This document shows positions 8,448 through 17,380 of a stretch of DNA of 35,333 nucleotides, piece after piece. The stretch is from an uncultured Eubacterium sp. (GTDB taxonomy: Bacteria; Bacillota; Clostridia; Lachnospirales; Lachnospiraceae). Every line of letters begins with the position of its first letter. The first letter of the stretch is position 1. The DNA is taken from positions 1 through 35,333 of the forward strand of contig CAMUPC010000015.1 in NCBI GenBank assembly GCA_947090545.1, written 5' to 3'. Both the position numbers and the translations under genes were made by a program. The notes beneath the pieces are model-generated. The model was given only the letters and a program-made list of their open reading frames with translations, was not told the DNA's origin and ran no database searches.

Positions 8448-9254
8448 ATGAGATTTTTAATAGGCATTGGAAAAGAATTGTTTCGCAGCAGAAGGCTGGT
8501 ATTTGATCTGGCAAGAGATGACTTTAAACTGCGGTTTGCAGGGTCAGGGCTTGGCGCTGTGTGGGGATTTGTGCAGCCGTTTGTAACGATTCTGCTGTAT
8601 TGGTTTGTGTTTCAGGTGGGATTTCGCAGCGGCAATGCTGGAAATGGGATGCCTTATATTCTCTGGCTGATTGCAGGGATCGTGCCGTGGTTCTTTTTCA
8701 GTGAGGCGTGGAATGGGGCGTCGAACTGTATGTATGAATACAGCTTTCTTGTGAAAAAAATTGTATTTAGAATTGAAATCCTTCCTTTTGTAAAGATACT
8801 GTCAGCGTTATTTGTGCATTTGTTTTTTATCGGCTTAACCTTTGTAGTGTTTGCTTTGTATGGGCATTATTTTAAGGCCTGCCAGCTACAGATCTTATAC
8901 TATTTGTTTTGTGAAATTGTGCTTGTCTATGCGGTGTCGCTGTTATGCTCTTCCCTTGCAGTATTTGTCAGGGATGTTTTACAGCTTACGGGTATTTTTA
9001 CACAGATTTTTTTCTGGATGATACCAGTTGTATGGGCACCGGAAAATATTCAAAGTGGGACAGTACTTTTTTTGTTAAAGCTGAATCCGATTTACTATCT
9101 GGTGGAAGGATTTCGGGATTCGATGATGGATCAAGTCTGGTTTTGGGAAAAGCCGCTGCATACGCTGTATTACTGGCTGTCTGTGGCAGTACTGACAGCG
9201 GCGGGAGTCTGGGTTTATCAACGGCTGAACCGGTACTTTGCAGATCTGCTGTAA
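8448..9254 (+). CDS. wzm: ABC-2 type polysaccharide exporter, permease (Wzm/TagG-like)
   Basis: A 268-residue membrane protein with about six predicted transmembrane segments. The cytoplasmic start contains DLARDDFKLRFAGSGLGAVW, the classic pattern of the ABC2_membrane family that moves O-antigen, teichoic acid and capsule chains. LNPIYYLVEGFR near the end is another family landmark. It pairs with the ATPase starting 43 bases downstream. The ATG at 8448 follows a GAAGGAG site; a TTG at 8433 lies within that site. Export by ABC transporter implies that the glycan chain is completed in the cytoplasm on a lipid carrier before transfer, and fits the absence of Wzx and Wzy from this window. Confidence 0.9.
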   Translation: MRFLIGIGKELFRSRRLVFDLARDDFKLRFAGSGLGAVWGFVQPFVTILLYWFVFQVGFRSGNAGNGMPYILWLIAGIVPWFFFSEAWNGASNCMYEYSFLVKKIVFRIEILPFVKILSALFVHLFFIGLTFVVFALYGHYFKACQLQILYYLFCEIVLVYAVSLLCSSLAVFVRDVLQLTGIFTQIFFWMIPVVWAPENIQSGTVLFLLKLNPIYYLVEGFRDSMMDQVWFWEKPLHTLYYWLSVAVLTAAGVWVYQRLNRYFADLL

Positions 9255-9297
9255 CCAGCGTTCCATCTGGGCAGAAAAAAGTTGGCAGGAAGAGGAT

Positions 9298-10596
9298 ATG
9301 TGTGCAGTAATACAGGTAAAACAGTTAAGTAAAATCTATACGATATATGAAAAGCCTGCAATGCGCCTGATCGATGCGCTTGGGCTTTCCAAAACAAGCC
9401 ATGGCAGAGAGTTTTTCGCGTTAGACCAGATTGATTTTACTGTGGAAAAAGGAAAGACACTTGGCATTATCGGAGAAAACGGCGCTGGAAAGTCTACGTT
9501 ATTAAAGATTATTACAGGTGTATTGTCTCCTTCGGATGGCGAAGTTTTTTTAGACGGCAGGGTATCTGCGCTGCTGGAGCTTGGCACAGGTTTTAATCCA
9601 GAGTATACGGGTATTGAAAATATCTATCTGAGCGGAAATATGATGGGGTTTTCCAAAGAGGAAATCAGGCGCAAGGTACCGGATATTTTGGAATTTGCGG
9701 ATATTGGGGATTTTGCGTGTCAGAAAGTAAAGACTTATTCCAGCGGGATGTTTGCAAGGCTGGCGTTTGCGGTGGCGATCCATGTAGAACCGGAAATATT
9801 AATTGTAGATGAGGCGCTTGCCGTTGGGGATTTGTTTTTTCAGCAAAAATGCAACCTGTATATGAAGGAAAAGATGAGCCAGTGCACGAAGCTGCTTGTG
9901 ACGCATGATATGACGAGTATTGCAAATATGGCGGATGAAGTGATTGTACTTTCAAAGGGCAGGCTCGTGTTTTCTGGAAAGCCATTAGAAGCGATTTCCT
10001 ATTATACAAAGAAGGCGCATACAGAGCTGTTTCAGGAACAAAAAAAGGAACAGGAAAGAAAGGCGGCAGGCAGCGGCCATGCGCAAGAGTCCGGTACGGG
10101 CGGATGGGAAAGCATTGGAGAGGAAAGCCTGGGCGGTGCGATGGACGCAAAAATTGAAGCGTTCCGCGTAACAATCAATGAGGAAGATTACAAGGGATAT
10201 GTGCAAAGCGGCGACCTTGTTACAATACAGCTTCAGGCGTATGCAGCGCGTCGGATACAAAGCCTGATGATCGGTTATCAGGTGAAGGACAAATACGGGA
10301 ATGTGATATTTGGCGAAAATACGCACAGCAGCGGATTTGCAGAAAGCAGCCTGGCAGAAAATACAAGGGTTCAGGCGGAACTGTCATTTCGGTGGCCCGC
10401 AATCCGGGAAAATGACTATTTTCTGACACTCGGGTTGGGAGAAGGCACACATGAAATGCAGCATATTATCCAATGCTGGGCACATAATATTTTCCAGTTT
10501 CAAAATATATCAGGTATGCCTGACCACGGATTATTTAATCAGAAAATAGAGCAGTTTCGTATATGGCAGGCGGCAGAGAAGGGAGCAGAAAAATAG
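9298..10596 (+). CDS. wzt: ABC polysaccharide exporter ATPase with C-terminal glycan-binding domain (Wzt-like)
   Basis: A 432-residue ATPase. Residues 1 to about 245 form the nucleotide-binding domain with Walker A GENGAGKST near 59-67, the variant signature YSSGM near 146 and Walker B ILIVDEAL near 166-173. After a linker rich in K, E and G (about 247-280), residues 283-432 resemble the Wzt C-terminal carbohydrate-binding domain (FGENTHSSGF, YFLTLGLGEG). In E. coli O8/O9a that domain recognises the modified end of the finished chain and so couples termination to export. The start ATG 9298 follows GGAAGAGG. The next gene encodes a methyltransferase with a coiled-coil tail, a plausible chain terminator to pair with this domain. 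Confidence 0.88.
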   Translation: MCAVIQVKQLSKIYTIYEKPAMRLIDALGLSKTSHGREFFALDQIDFTVEKGKTLGIIGENGAGKSTLLKIITGVLSPSDGEVFLDGRVSALLELGTGFNPEYTGIENIYLSGNMMGFSKEEIRRKVPDILEFADIGDFACQKVKTYSSGMFARLAFAVAIHVEPEILIVDEALAVGDLFFQQKCNLYMKEKMSQCTKLLVTHDMTSIANMADEVIVLSKGRLVFSGKPLEAISYYTKKAHTELFQEQKKEQERKAAGSGHAQESGTGGWESIGEESLGGAMDAKIEAFRVTINEEDYKGYVQSGDLVTIQLQAYAARRIQSLMIGYQVKDKYGNVIFGENTHSSGFAESSLAENTRVQAELSFRWPAIRENDYFLTLGLGEGTHEMQHIIQCWAHNIFQFQNISGMPDHGLFNQKIEQFRIWQAAEKGAEK

Positions 10597-10598
10597 CT

Positions 10599-11705
10599 AT
10601 GGCAGCACAATGGACAATTAGCGGACAGATACAGTTTGAGGCAGACAACATTCATAAAGAGCTTGCCGTTTCGCCATGGGCAGGGCATCGCTTCTTTGCG
10701 TATGACCTTGTATCGTTTTTGCAGCCGCGCAGGATCGTGGAGCTTGGCACGCATTACGGCTGTTCCTTCTTTTCGTTCTTACAGGCGTGCAAGGATCATG
10801 GGCTTGCTACAGAGGTGATAGCGGTCGATAGCTGGAAAGGGGATGAACAGGCAGGATTTTATGGGGATGAGGTTTTTCAGACCGTAAAGAAAACGGTAGA
10901 GACATATTTTGCCGGGCAAAACAGCAGGCTGGTCCGAGCATATTTTAAAGATGCGCTTGCACAAATAGAGGATGGCAGCGTGGATCTTTTGCATATTGAC
11001 GGGCTGCATACGTACGAAGCTGTATCGGAGGATTACAGCCAGTGGCTGTGCAAGCTGCGGCAGGACGGCATCGTATTGTTTCATGATACCGCAAGTATGC
11101 TGGGATATGGAACCAATGTATTTTGGGAAGAACAAAAAAGCAGTTGCCCCTACCACTACAGTTTTGTGCATAGCTGGGGACTGGGCGTTTTATTTCCAAA
11201 GGGAGAAGCTTATTATAACCTGTTTCAGGAAAACAATATGCAGGACAAAATGCTTGTGTATGAATATATGGCAAAATATGACCTGGAGCACCGCCAGTTA
11301 AAAGACCATATACGTATGGTGCAGGAGAGGGACAAAGCGATTGCCTTCAACGAAACGATGATCCGGGAACGGGATAAGACGATCCAGGCAAACGAGCGGC
11401 TGATCAGGCAAAAGGATGAAGTGATTCAAAAGAACGAGGCGATGATCCGGGCAAGGGACGAAGCAATCCGTTCCAATGAGCTGCGCATACAGGAACTAAG
11501 AGAGGCGGAACAAAAAAGCGAAGCTGCTATTCGGTCGCGGGATGAAGCAATCCGGGCAAACGAAGCGATGATCCAGGAAAAGGACAGGCTGATTGCCAAA
11601 TGCGAGGCGATGATCCGAGACAGGGATGAAGCAATCAAATCCAACGAAAGCATGATCCGGGAGAGGGATGCCCTGATTCAGCAAATGGAACAGCAAAGAG
11701 GATAA
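10599..11705 (+). CDS. SAM-dependent methyltransferase with long coiled-coil tail
   Basis: A 368-residue protein. Residues about 40-195 form a class I methyltransferase (Methyltransf_24 type): VELGTHYGCS is the SAM-binding glycine loop, IAVDSWKGD the acidic second motif, LLHIDGLHTYEAV and IVLFHDT later motifs. Residues 240-365 consist of nine 14-residue units of the pattern MIRxRDEAIxxNEx, two heptads each, predicted to form a long left-handed coiled coil. It follows wzt by two bases. A methyltransferase plus coiled coil next to a Wzt with glycan-binding domain resembles WbdD of E. coli O9a, in which the coiled coil acts as a ruler for chain length and methylation ends growth. WbdD also has a kinase domain that is absent here. 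ATG 10599 was preferred to 10563, though its ribosome site (GGGAG) is 13 bases away, so the start is uncertain. Confidence 0.75.
   Translation: MAAQWTISGQIQFEADNIHKELAVSPWAGHRFFAYDLVSFLQPRRIVELGTHYGCSFFSFLQACKDHGLATEVIAVDSWKGDEQAGFYGDEVFQTVKKTVETYFAGQNSRLVRAYFKDALAQIEDGSVDLLHIDGLHTYEAVSEDYSQWLCKLRQDGIVLFHDTASMLGYGTNVFWEEQKSSCPYHYSFVHSWGLGVLFPKGEAYYNLFQENNMQDKMLVYEYMAKYDLEHRQLKDHIRMVQERDKAIAFNETMIRERDKTIQANERLIRQKDEVIQKNEAMIRARDEAIRSNELRIQELREAEQKSEAAIRSRDEAIRANEAMIQEKDRLIAKCEAMIRDRDEAIKSNESMIRERDALIQQMEQQRG
11316..11693 (+). repeat. Nine degenerate 42-bp tandem repeats in the methyltransferase gene
   Basis: Nine consecutive 14-codon units encode the coiled-coil tail. The best conserved part reads ATGATCCGG followed by a GAxGAAGCAATC-like core. 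Units differ by several bases, so they are older than the repeats at 30235. Unit gain or loss would lengthen or shorten the coiled coil in steps of two heptads without breaking the frame. Confidence 0.8.
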
Positions 11706-11709
11706 TAAT

Positions 11710-13731
11710 ATGTGTAAGGAAGCAGTATTACCCGACAGTTATGATATTTATTGTTTTGATTATTTTGATACCATAGTTTCCCGTACGGTCGAGCCGGAAT
11801 ATGTCAAAAAGCTTTGGTGCAGGCAGGTAAAGGATGATTTTGGGCTTACGATAAGCCTGGAAGAATTGTATGGGCACAGGCGCAGGCTGGAAGAGGAGCT
11901 GTGCAGAGAAAATGAAGCAAACGGGAAGGATTTGGAGTTTCAGTACAGGCAGCTTGCGGCACGGATGTATGCGCTGTTTGCAAAAGATATCGAAGTTACT
12001 AAGGAGGAATTTGCAATAAAACTCGAACAGGTAGAACTGGATATAGAATGCAGGGTGCAGAGAACGTGCAGCGATGTGACAGCGGAGATGGCACGATTAA
12101 AATCACTTGGCAAAACGATTATCTGTGTTTCTGATTTTTATGCATCTAAGGATTTTATGAAGCGCCTGCTTGCCTGGCATGGATTAGAAGCCTTGTGTGA
12201 TGAGGTATATGTATCAGGAGAAGTTCTGTTAACGAAGCGTTCCGGCAGGTTATATGAGTTTCTTTTGCAGCAGTATGCGGCATTGCCGGGACAATATATG
12301 ATGACAGGCGACCATCCGTATTCAGATTTTGAGATGCCTGGGCAAAAGGGGATGGGCGCCTATTTGCTGGACAGAGACAGACAAAAGACTTATTACAGAC
12401 AGTTTCTCGCTGCACATGAGCAGAAAAACTACGTAGGCAGGCATCTGTCCAGCCTGTATCATGCCTGTAGGAGAGATCAGTTTGAAGATTTTGCATTTTC
12501 CCTCTACTGCTTCACAGACCAGTTGTATGCGGCACTGCGAAAAAATAGGATACAGGATGTCTTTTTTCTTTCCAGGGAAGGAGAGTTTTTAAAGCGGATG
12601 TTTGACGCTTATCAAAGTGCGCGGACTGGGAACAGCATGAATATTCGCACGCATTACCTGATGGTTTCACGAAAATCGACCTTGATGGCATCGTTAAAGC
12701 CGATCAAAGAAGAAAATTTTGAGATGATATTTCGCCAGTATGTAAACATTTCTTTGTATGATTTTTTGTCAAGCCTTGGGTTTCCAATAGAACTTCAACA
12801 AGAAATCGCAAGCCGGCTGCACGTGGAACTCTATCAAAAACAGACGGGCCTGCCGCACAGCAGCCTGTATCAGAAGCTGCTCTCGGATCACTGTTTTCTG
12901 CAAAATTATGAAACGCTGCGCATGGAACAAAAACAAAATTTTGCGCAATATCTGGATGACTTTCAGATCGATTTTCATAAGGATGGGATGTGCCTGGTGG
13001 ATGTGGGATGGAAAGGTACGATACAGGATAATATATTTCAGTTTTTTGAAGGTTCCGTAAAGATGCACGGAATGTATGTGGGGTTGGTAAGCCCTGGAAA
13101 GGTGCATCCGGGAAATATTAAGACGGGGCTGCTTTTTTCCTGTATACCAAAGCCTTCCCGATATTTTTACGTCTATGATGAAAATAAATCTTTGTTTGAA
13201 GTACTGTTAGGAGCTTCCCATGGAAGCGCAGACCATTATCAAAAGACGAATCAGGGAATCCAGGTAGCAACTGTACAGAAGGAAGAAGAAAAGCAGTTGT
13301 TTGAAACGGTCATAGCGCCTATGCAGGAACGCATGTTTCAGTGTTTTTTGAACATTGACCAGGTATTAAATGTCCATTGCTACGAAAGAAGCGAACTGGA
13401 ACGCTTTACGGGCTGGGTTCATGCAAAAATGGTATTTTTTCCGGTCAAGGAGCAGACACAATTGTTTTACGGAATCTGTCATTACGAAAATTTTGGTATT
13501 TTTGAATTTACCAAATTTAAGCGGCAGGATAAAGTCCCGCTGCTGCAAAAGGGAAAAAATGCGGTGCGCATGTTCAGGCAGAGAAGGGCATTTTTTCAGT
13601 CCGGCTATTGGGGCGTGATTGCGCTTAAGGATGCGGGGCTTGGGATATTTATGATGCCGTATGGCTGCTATATGTATTGGAAATATTACAAACAGGGCAC
13701 GGGCAAAAAGCGTAGCCGAAAGGAACGATAA
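11710..13731 (+). CDS. Large COG5610-like protein with N-terminal HAD domain
   Basis: A 673-residue protein. The N-terminal about 235 residues are HAD-like: FDYFDT (nucleophile motif I) near 16-21, CVSDFYASK (motif II) near 139 and GDHPYSDF (motif IV) near 200. From about residue 265 it matches the shorter paralogue at 5994-7199, with FFLSREGEFLKRM near 285 and LVDVGWKGTIQDN near 430. The family is recurrent in surface glycan loci; the activity of either part is not established, although the HAD motifs suggest phosphate-ester chemistry. It begins four bases after the methyltransferase stop and is followed by the next gene after one base, so it belongs to the same operon. Confidence 0.75.
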   Translation: MCKEAVLPDSYDIYCFDYFDTIVSRTVEPEYVKKLWCRQVKDDFGLTISLEELYGHRRRLEEELCRENEANGKDLEFQYRQLAARMYALFAKDIEVTKEEFAIKLEQVELDIECRVQRTCSDVTAEMARLKSLGKTIICVSDFYASKDFMKRLLAWHGLEALCDEVYVSGEVLLTKRSGRLYEFLLQQYAALPGQYMMTGDHPYSDFEMPGQKGMGAYLLDRDRQKTYYRQFLAAHEQKNYVGRHLSSLYHACRRDQFEDFAFSLYCFTDQLYAALRKNRIQDVFFLSREGEFLKRMFDAYQSARTGNSMNIRTHYLMVSRKSTLMASLKPIKEENFEMIFRQYVNISLYDFLSSLGFPIELQQEIASRLHVELYQKQTGLPHSSLYQKLLSDHCFLQNYETLRMEQKQNFAQYLDDFQIDFHKDGMCLVDVGWKGTIQDNIFQFFEGSVKMHGMYVGLVSPGKVHPGNIKTGLLFSCIPKPSRYFYVYDENKSLFEVLLGASHGSADHYQKTNQGIQVATVQKEEEKQLFETVIAPMQERMFQCFLNIDQVLNVHCYERSELERFTGWVHAKMVFFPVKEQTQLFYGICHYENFGIFEFTKFKRQDKVPLLQKGKNAVRMFRQRRAFFQSGYWGVIALKDAGLGIFMMPYGCYMYWKYYKQGTGKKRSRKER

Positions 13732-13732
13732 G

Positions 13733-14938
13733 ATGAAATGGGCAGTATTTTTAGGGTCAGCAGCAGTTGGCGGCGGGACGTATGTGATATTTGAGCACGC
13801 GGTGAGAGCGTATGAGCGCGGGGAGCAGGTCACGATTGTAACGATGGAGCCAGTCAAAAAAGAAGAGCTGTACTGGCATCCGAAAGCGGGAATGCTTCGG
13901 TGGCTGTCATTGCAGGAAGCACAGGCAGAGCGGTACGATGTTGTGATTTCTACCTGGTGGCGGCTTGTTTACGAAGCTTACCGGCTGGAGGGCAGGCATT
14001 ATCTGTATTTTGTACAGTCGGTTGAATCGAAGTTTTACGTACCGGAAGAAAAGCCGATCCGTCAGCTTGCAGAGGCGACCTATCTGCTGCCTATGCAGAT
14101 GATTACGGAAGCTTCCTGGATCAAAGATTATCTGAAAGAGCATTACTGCAAAGAGGCTTTGCTTGTTCACAATGGTATCCGAAAGGATCTCTATACGCCA
14201 GACGGCGAATGCTACGCGCCGCGGGAAAGAGGAAAGCTTCGTGTGCTGGTGGAAGGGCCTGTAGATGTAGATTTTAAAAATATACCAAAAACAGTCGGTT
14301 TGTGTATGGCGTCTGAGGCAGATGAAGTCTGGCTGATGACAGCAAGCAAAATCAGCAGCTACAAAGGCGTAGGACGTGTTTTTTCCAGGGTGCCGATTAC
14401 AGAAACGCCAAAAATATACCGTTCCTGTGATGTCATTGTCAAATTAAGCTATGTAGAAGGGATGTTTGGGCCTCCGCTGGAAATGTTCCACTGCGGCGGG
14501 ACAGCAATTACATATGATGTAACCGGACACGAGGAATATATTGTACATGGAGAAAATGCACTGGTTGCCCCAACAGATGATGATGAAAAGGTCATTGCGT
14601 ATATCAACAGGTTAAAGCAGGAGCCGGATTTTTTGGAGAAGCTAAAGCAGGGTGCGCGAAAGACAGCCGGACAGTGGATTTCATGGGAAGAGTCGTCCAA
14701 ACGGTTTTATGATGCGGTATATCAGTTATGCGCGCAGGAAACAGGAGTTACGCAAAGGCAGATGGAAAAAGAAAGCAAGTTCCATTTTGACAGCTATGTG
14801 ATTGCTGAAGATTATCATAATGAGGTTAGACTACTGAAGGAGACAAGTATCTGGAAGCGGTGCCTAGCGAAGATGAAGGCACGGATACCTCTGCGGATTA
14901 AAGTAGAGATTAAGAAAAGGCTGGGTATGAAAAATTGA
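13733..14938 (+). CDS. GT4-family glycosyltransferase
   Basis: A 401-residue GT-B protein. GSAAVGGGTYVIFEHA near residue 5 and YDVVISTWWRLVYEA near 70 match the WsaF-neighbouring class of family 4 enzymes; YLYFVQSVESKFY is the counterpart of the FIQDYEP motif in the 7196 product. The nucleotide-sugar side has YVEGMFGPPLEMFHCGGTA near 245-265 with the expected acidic pair. A C-terminal basic tail (about 375-401) may contact the membrane. ATG 13733 has AAAGGAA eight bases upstream and starts one base after the previous stop. It probably extends or branches the same glycan. Donor unknown. Confidence 0.8.
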   Translation: MKWAVFLGSAAVGGGTYVIFEHAVRAYERGEQVTIVTMEPVKKEELYWHPKAGMLRWLSLQEAQAERYDVVISTWWRLVYEAYRLEGRHYLYFVQSVESKFYVPEEKPIRQLAEATYLLPMQMITEASWIKDYLKEHYCKEALLVHNGIRKDLYTPDGECYAPRERGKLRVLVEGPVDVDFKNIPKTVGLCMASEADEVWLMTASKISSYKGVGRVFSRVPITETPKIYRSCDVIVKLSYVEGMFGPPLEMFHCGGTAITYDVTGHEEYIVHGENALVAPTDDDEKVIAYINRLKQEPDFLEKLKQGARKTAGQWISWEESSKRFYDAVYQLCAQETGVTQRQMEKESKFHFDSYVIAEDYHNEVRLLKETSIWKRCLAKMKARIPLRIKVEIKKRLGMKN

Positions 14939-17361
14939 AAAGATGGCAGCAGCGGAGATGTGAATGTGTGAGAACAGACGTGGGTTTTGCTAAATATAAG
15001 TTTATTTATGGAATTGTATTGGTTCTTTGCATATATTGTATTGGCATAACGGATCATGTGCGCGATACTTATTACTGTTCCAAAGAACTGGATGTAAGTG
15101 GTGCGCCTGTAATACAATTTCAAAGCCTGGAACAGTCTTTTCATGTATCGGACGGCAGGCTGGACAGCCTGGAATTTATGTTTGCGGATATTCCTGAGCA
15201 TAAGGAAGGAACGCTTTTGCTTCATGTAGAATCGGAAGGAAAAGTGTTATACACAACGAATATTACAATGGCAAAGCTGGAAGCGGGGATATGGTACAGA
15301 CAGGTAGTTAATATTCCGGTTAGGAGCGGGTGCCAGTACCGCATGAAGTTAAGCCTCGGTGAAAATACGTTGTCTCCGTCGGTGTATTTACTGGATGCAA
15401 TGCAGGCTGCACCAGAGACAGGGGAGTGTGAGATAGATGGCTTGAAGCAGAATGGAAGCTTTGCGGTGAAGTACGGATATCAGCGGGCATTCCAAATGAC
15501 GGATAAAATACTGGCTGGCGTGTTTGCTGCACTGTTTTTGCTTGTGATAGAAACAGGGATTTCCTATCTTCAAAAACACTGGCAAAAGATAAAAAAGAAG
15601 CTTTGGAATATTTGGGATACCTATGGATACCTTCCATTTTTGTTTATGGAAATGGTTTTATGCGGGATCATAATTGAAAGCAGCGGGATTGCGTTTCATA
15701 TTTCGGTAAAGGCTGTTTTTTATTTATTGTCTGCATGGTCCGTTTTTCAACTGCAATGTAAGGTGAAGGCTGTTTTTTCACGGATGCAGTCGTTTTCACA
15801 AAGACTGCTCTTTGTCTGTTTGGTACTGTATACGGGGTTTGCGCTTGTAGGAAACCGCCTGTTTGTGTATCCATTAAATAAGAAGGTTTTGCTTGCTGAC
15901 TGGACAGTTTATGGCGTAACATGCTGCTGGCTTGTGCCAATACTAATCACAGGGATCTATCAGTGTTTTCAGATTACAATGTGCAGTCCAAGAAAAATAG
16001 AAAAACGTGATCAGTGGAAAATAGGGATTGTGGCAGGGGCGATACTGCTTGTGTCGGCAGGAATTACCTTGTATGCATTTAATCCGGCGATTACAAGCCC
16101 AGACACAGCGTACTGCCTGCAATATGCACATCATTTAAAAGGGGTGCAGGACTGGCATCCTCCCGCTTATATTATGATTCTCAAAGCATTGATACAAGTT
16201 TGGGACTCAACATACGGTATTGTTTTTGCGCAGTGGTTTTTTTGGATTTATGTAAATGTAGAGATGCTTCTTTTTTTACAGGAGCGAGGATGGAAATACA
16301 GCCGGCTTGTTTGTATCGCTGTAGTGGCCGCGCTGAACTGCGGCAATGCTTTGCATATTTGTACGATTTGGAAGGACATACCCTATACGCTGGCGCTCGT
16401 ATGGCTGACGGTCCTATTTGCGAAGCTGTCTGTAAAACCAGATTTTTATAAACGAAAAAAATATATCTATCTGGAACTGACAGTTGCTTTGTTTTTGACA
16501 GGAATGATGAGGCAAAATGGGATTGTTCCTTATATAGTAACGGTATGTGTAATATTTCTGTGCTTTCGCAGCAATAGGCGTATGGTTATATCAGCGTCAG
16601 TGTCCATTCTGCTGATTGCAGTAATAAAAGGGCCTGTGTACCAGTACATTGATGTGCAGCCAGCGGCAGAGGGCGGAAAATACGTTGGATTGAGCCAGGA
16701 TATTTTGGGTGTTTATTATGCGGGCGGTGATGTGTCGGAGGATACGCTAGAAATGATTGCGGTGCTGACAGGCAATAATATGGGGGAGTTTGATTTTTCG
16801 CCTTATTATGCAACATGTTCGCAGGAGTTAGATGTGCCCGTTTTTAGGTTTATCAGAAATTATATGGATACTTTTGTGCATAATCCAGTCGTTATGATCA
16901 GGGAGATCTTATGCAGGCAGGATGTTGCGTGGGGAATCTTCGATGGACAGGATGCATTTGAGCCACAGGTAAACAGTCATGGAACTGTGGAAGAAGATCC
17001 GAATTGGCAGGAAATGTGGGAAACTTACTATCCCAAAAGAAAAGAAAATGCAGTAACGGCAAGGCTGTCAGATACGACACTCTATTCTTCACAAAATCAA
17101 TTGCTGCGCATTTTGGAATGGCGGGCAGGCTTTTGGATGGTGCTGCTGTTATTTTCTTCACTGATACTGTTTCTGAAAAAAGGCTGGAGGATATTTTCTG
17201 TCTATGTGCCTGTGGCGGGGCATGTGTTAAGCCTGCTGTTGTCGACCGGATGGAGTGATTTTCGATATTACTGGGGGATTAACCTAATCGCTTTTTTTAT
17301 CTGTCTTTTCGTTTTGACGGTAACAGGCAGTATCGATTGTGGACAAGAACACAGAGGCTGA
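14935..17361 (+). CDS. Large GT-C-like multi-spanning membrane protein
   Basis: An 808-residue membrane protein. A first transmembrane helix (about 20-40) is followed by a beta-rich segment of about 140 residues likely outside the membrane, then many hydrophobic helices. NPAITSPDTAYCLQYAHHLK near 382 and QDWHPPAYIMILK near 403 resemble the first-loop acidic motif and following region of GT-C glycosyltransferases (DUF6020-like group). GT-C enzymes take sugars from polyprenyl-phosphate donors on the outer face. The start is unclear: TTG 14935 overlaps the previous stop by four bases, while GTG 14968 has GGAG nine bases upstream. No G run is present, unlike the second GT-C gene at 22351. Confidence 0.65.
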   Translation: MKRWQQRRCECVRTDVGFAKYKFIYGIVLVLCIYCIGITDHVRDTYYCSKELDVSGAPVIQFQSLEQSFHVSDGRLDSLEFMFADIPEHKEGTLLLHVESEGKVLYTTNITMAKLEAGIWYRQVVNIPVRSGCQYRMKLSLGENTLSPSVYLLDAMQAAPETGECEIDGLKQNGSFAVKYGYQRAFQMTDKILAGVFAALFLLVIETGISYLQKHWQKIKKKLWNIWDTYGYLPFLFMEMVLCGIIIESSGIAFHISVKAVFYLLSAWSVFQLQCKVKAVFSRMQSFSQRLLFVCLVLYTGFALVGNRLFVYPLNKKVLLADWTVYGVTCCWLVPILITGIYQCFQITMCSPRKIEKRDQWKIGIVAGAILLVSAGITLYAFNPAITSPDTAYCLQYAHHLKGVQDWHPPAYIMILKALIQVWDSTYGIVFAQWFFWIYVNVEMLLFLQERGWKYSRLVCIAVVAALNCGNALHICTIWKDIPYTLALVWLTVLFAKLSVKPDFYKRKKYIYLELTVALFLTGMMRQNGIVPYIVTVCVIFLCFRSNRRMVISASVSILLIAVIKGPVYQYIDVQPAAEGGKYVGLSQDILGVYYAGGDVSEDTLEMIAVLTGNNMGEFDFSPYYATCSQELDVPVFRFIRNYMDTFVHNPVVMIREILCRQDVAWGIFDGQDAFEPQVNSHGTVEEDPNWQEMWETYYPKRKENAVTARLSDTTLYSSQNQLLRILEWRAGFWMVLLLFSSLILFLKKGWRIFSVYVPVAGHVLSLLLSTGWSDFRYYWGINLIAFFICLFVLTVTGSIDCGQEHRG

Positions 17362-17380
17362 ATTATGACAGGAGTGGAAA

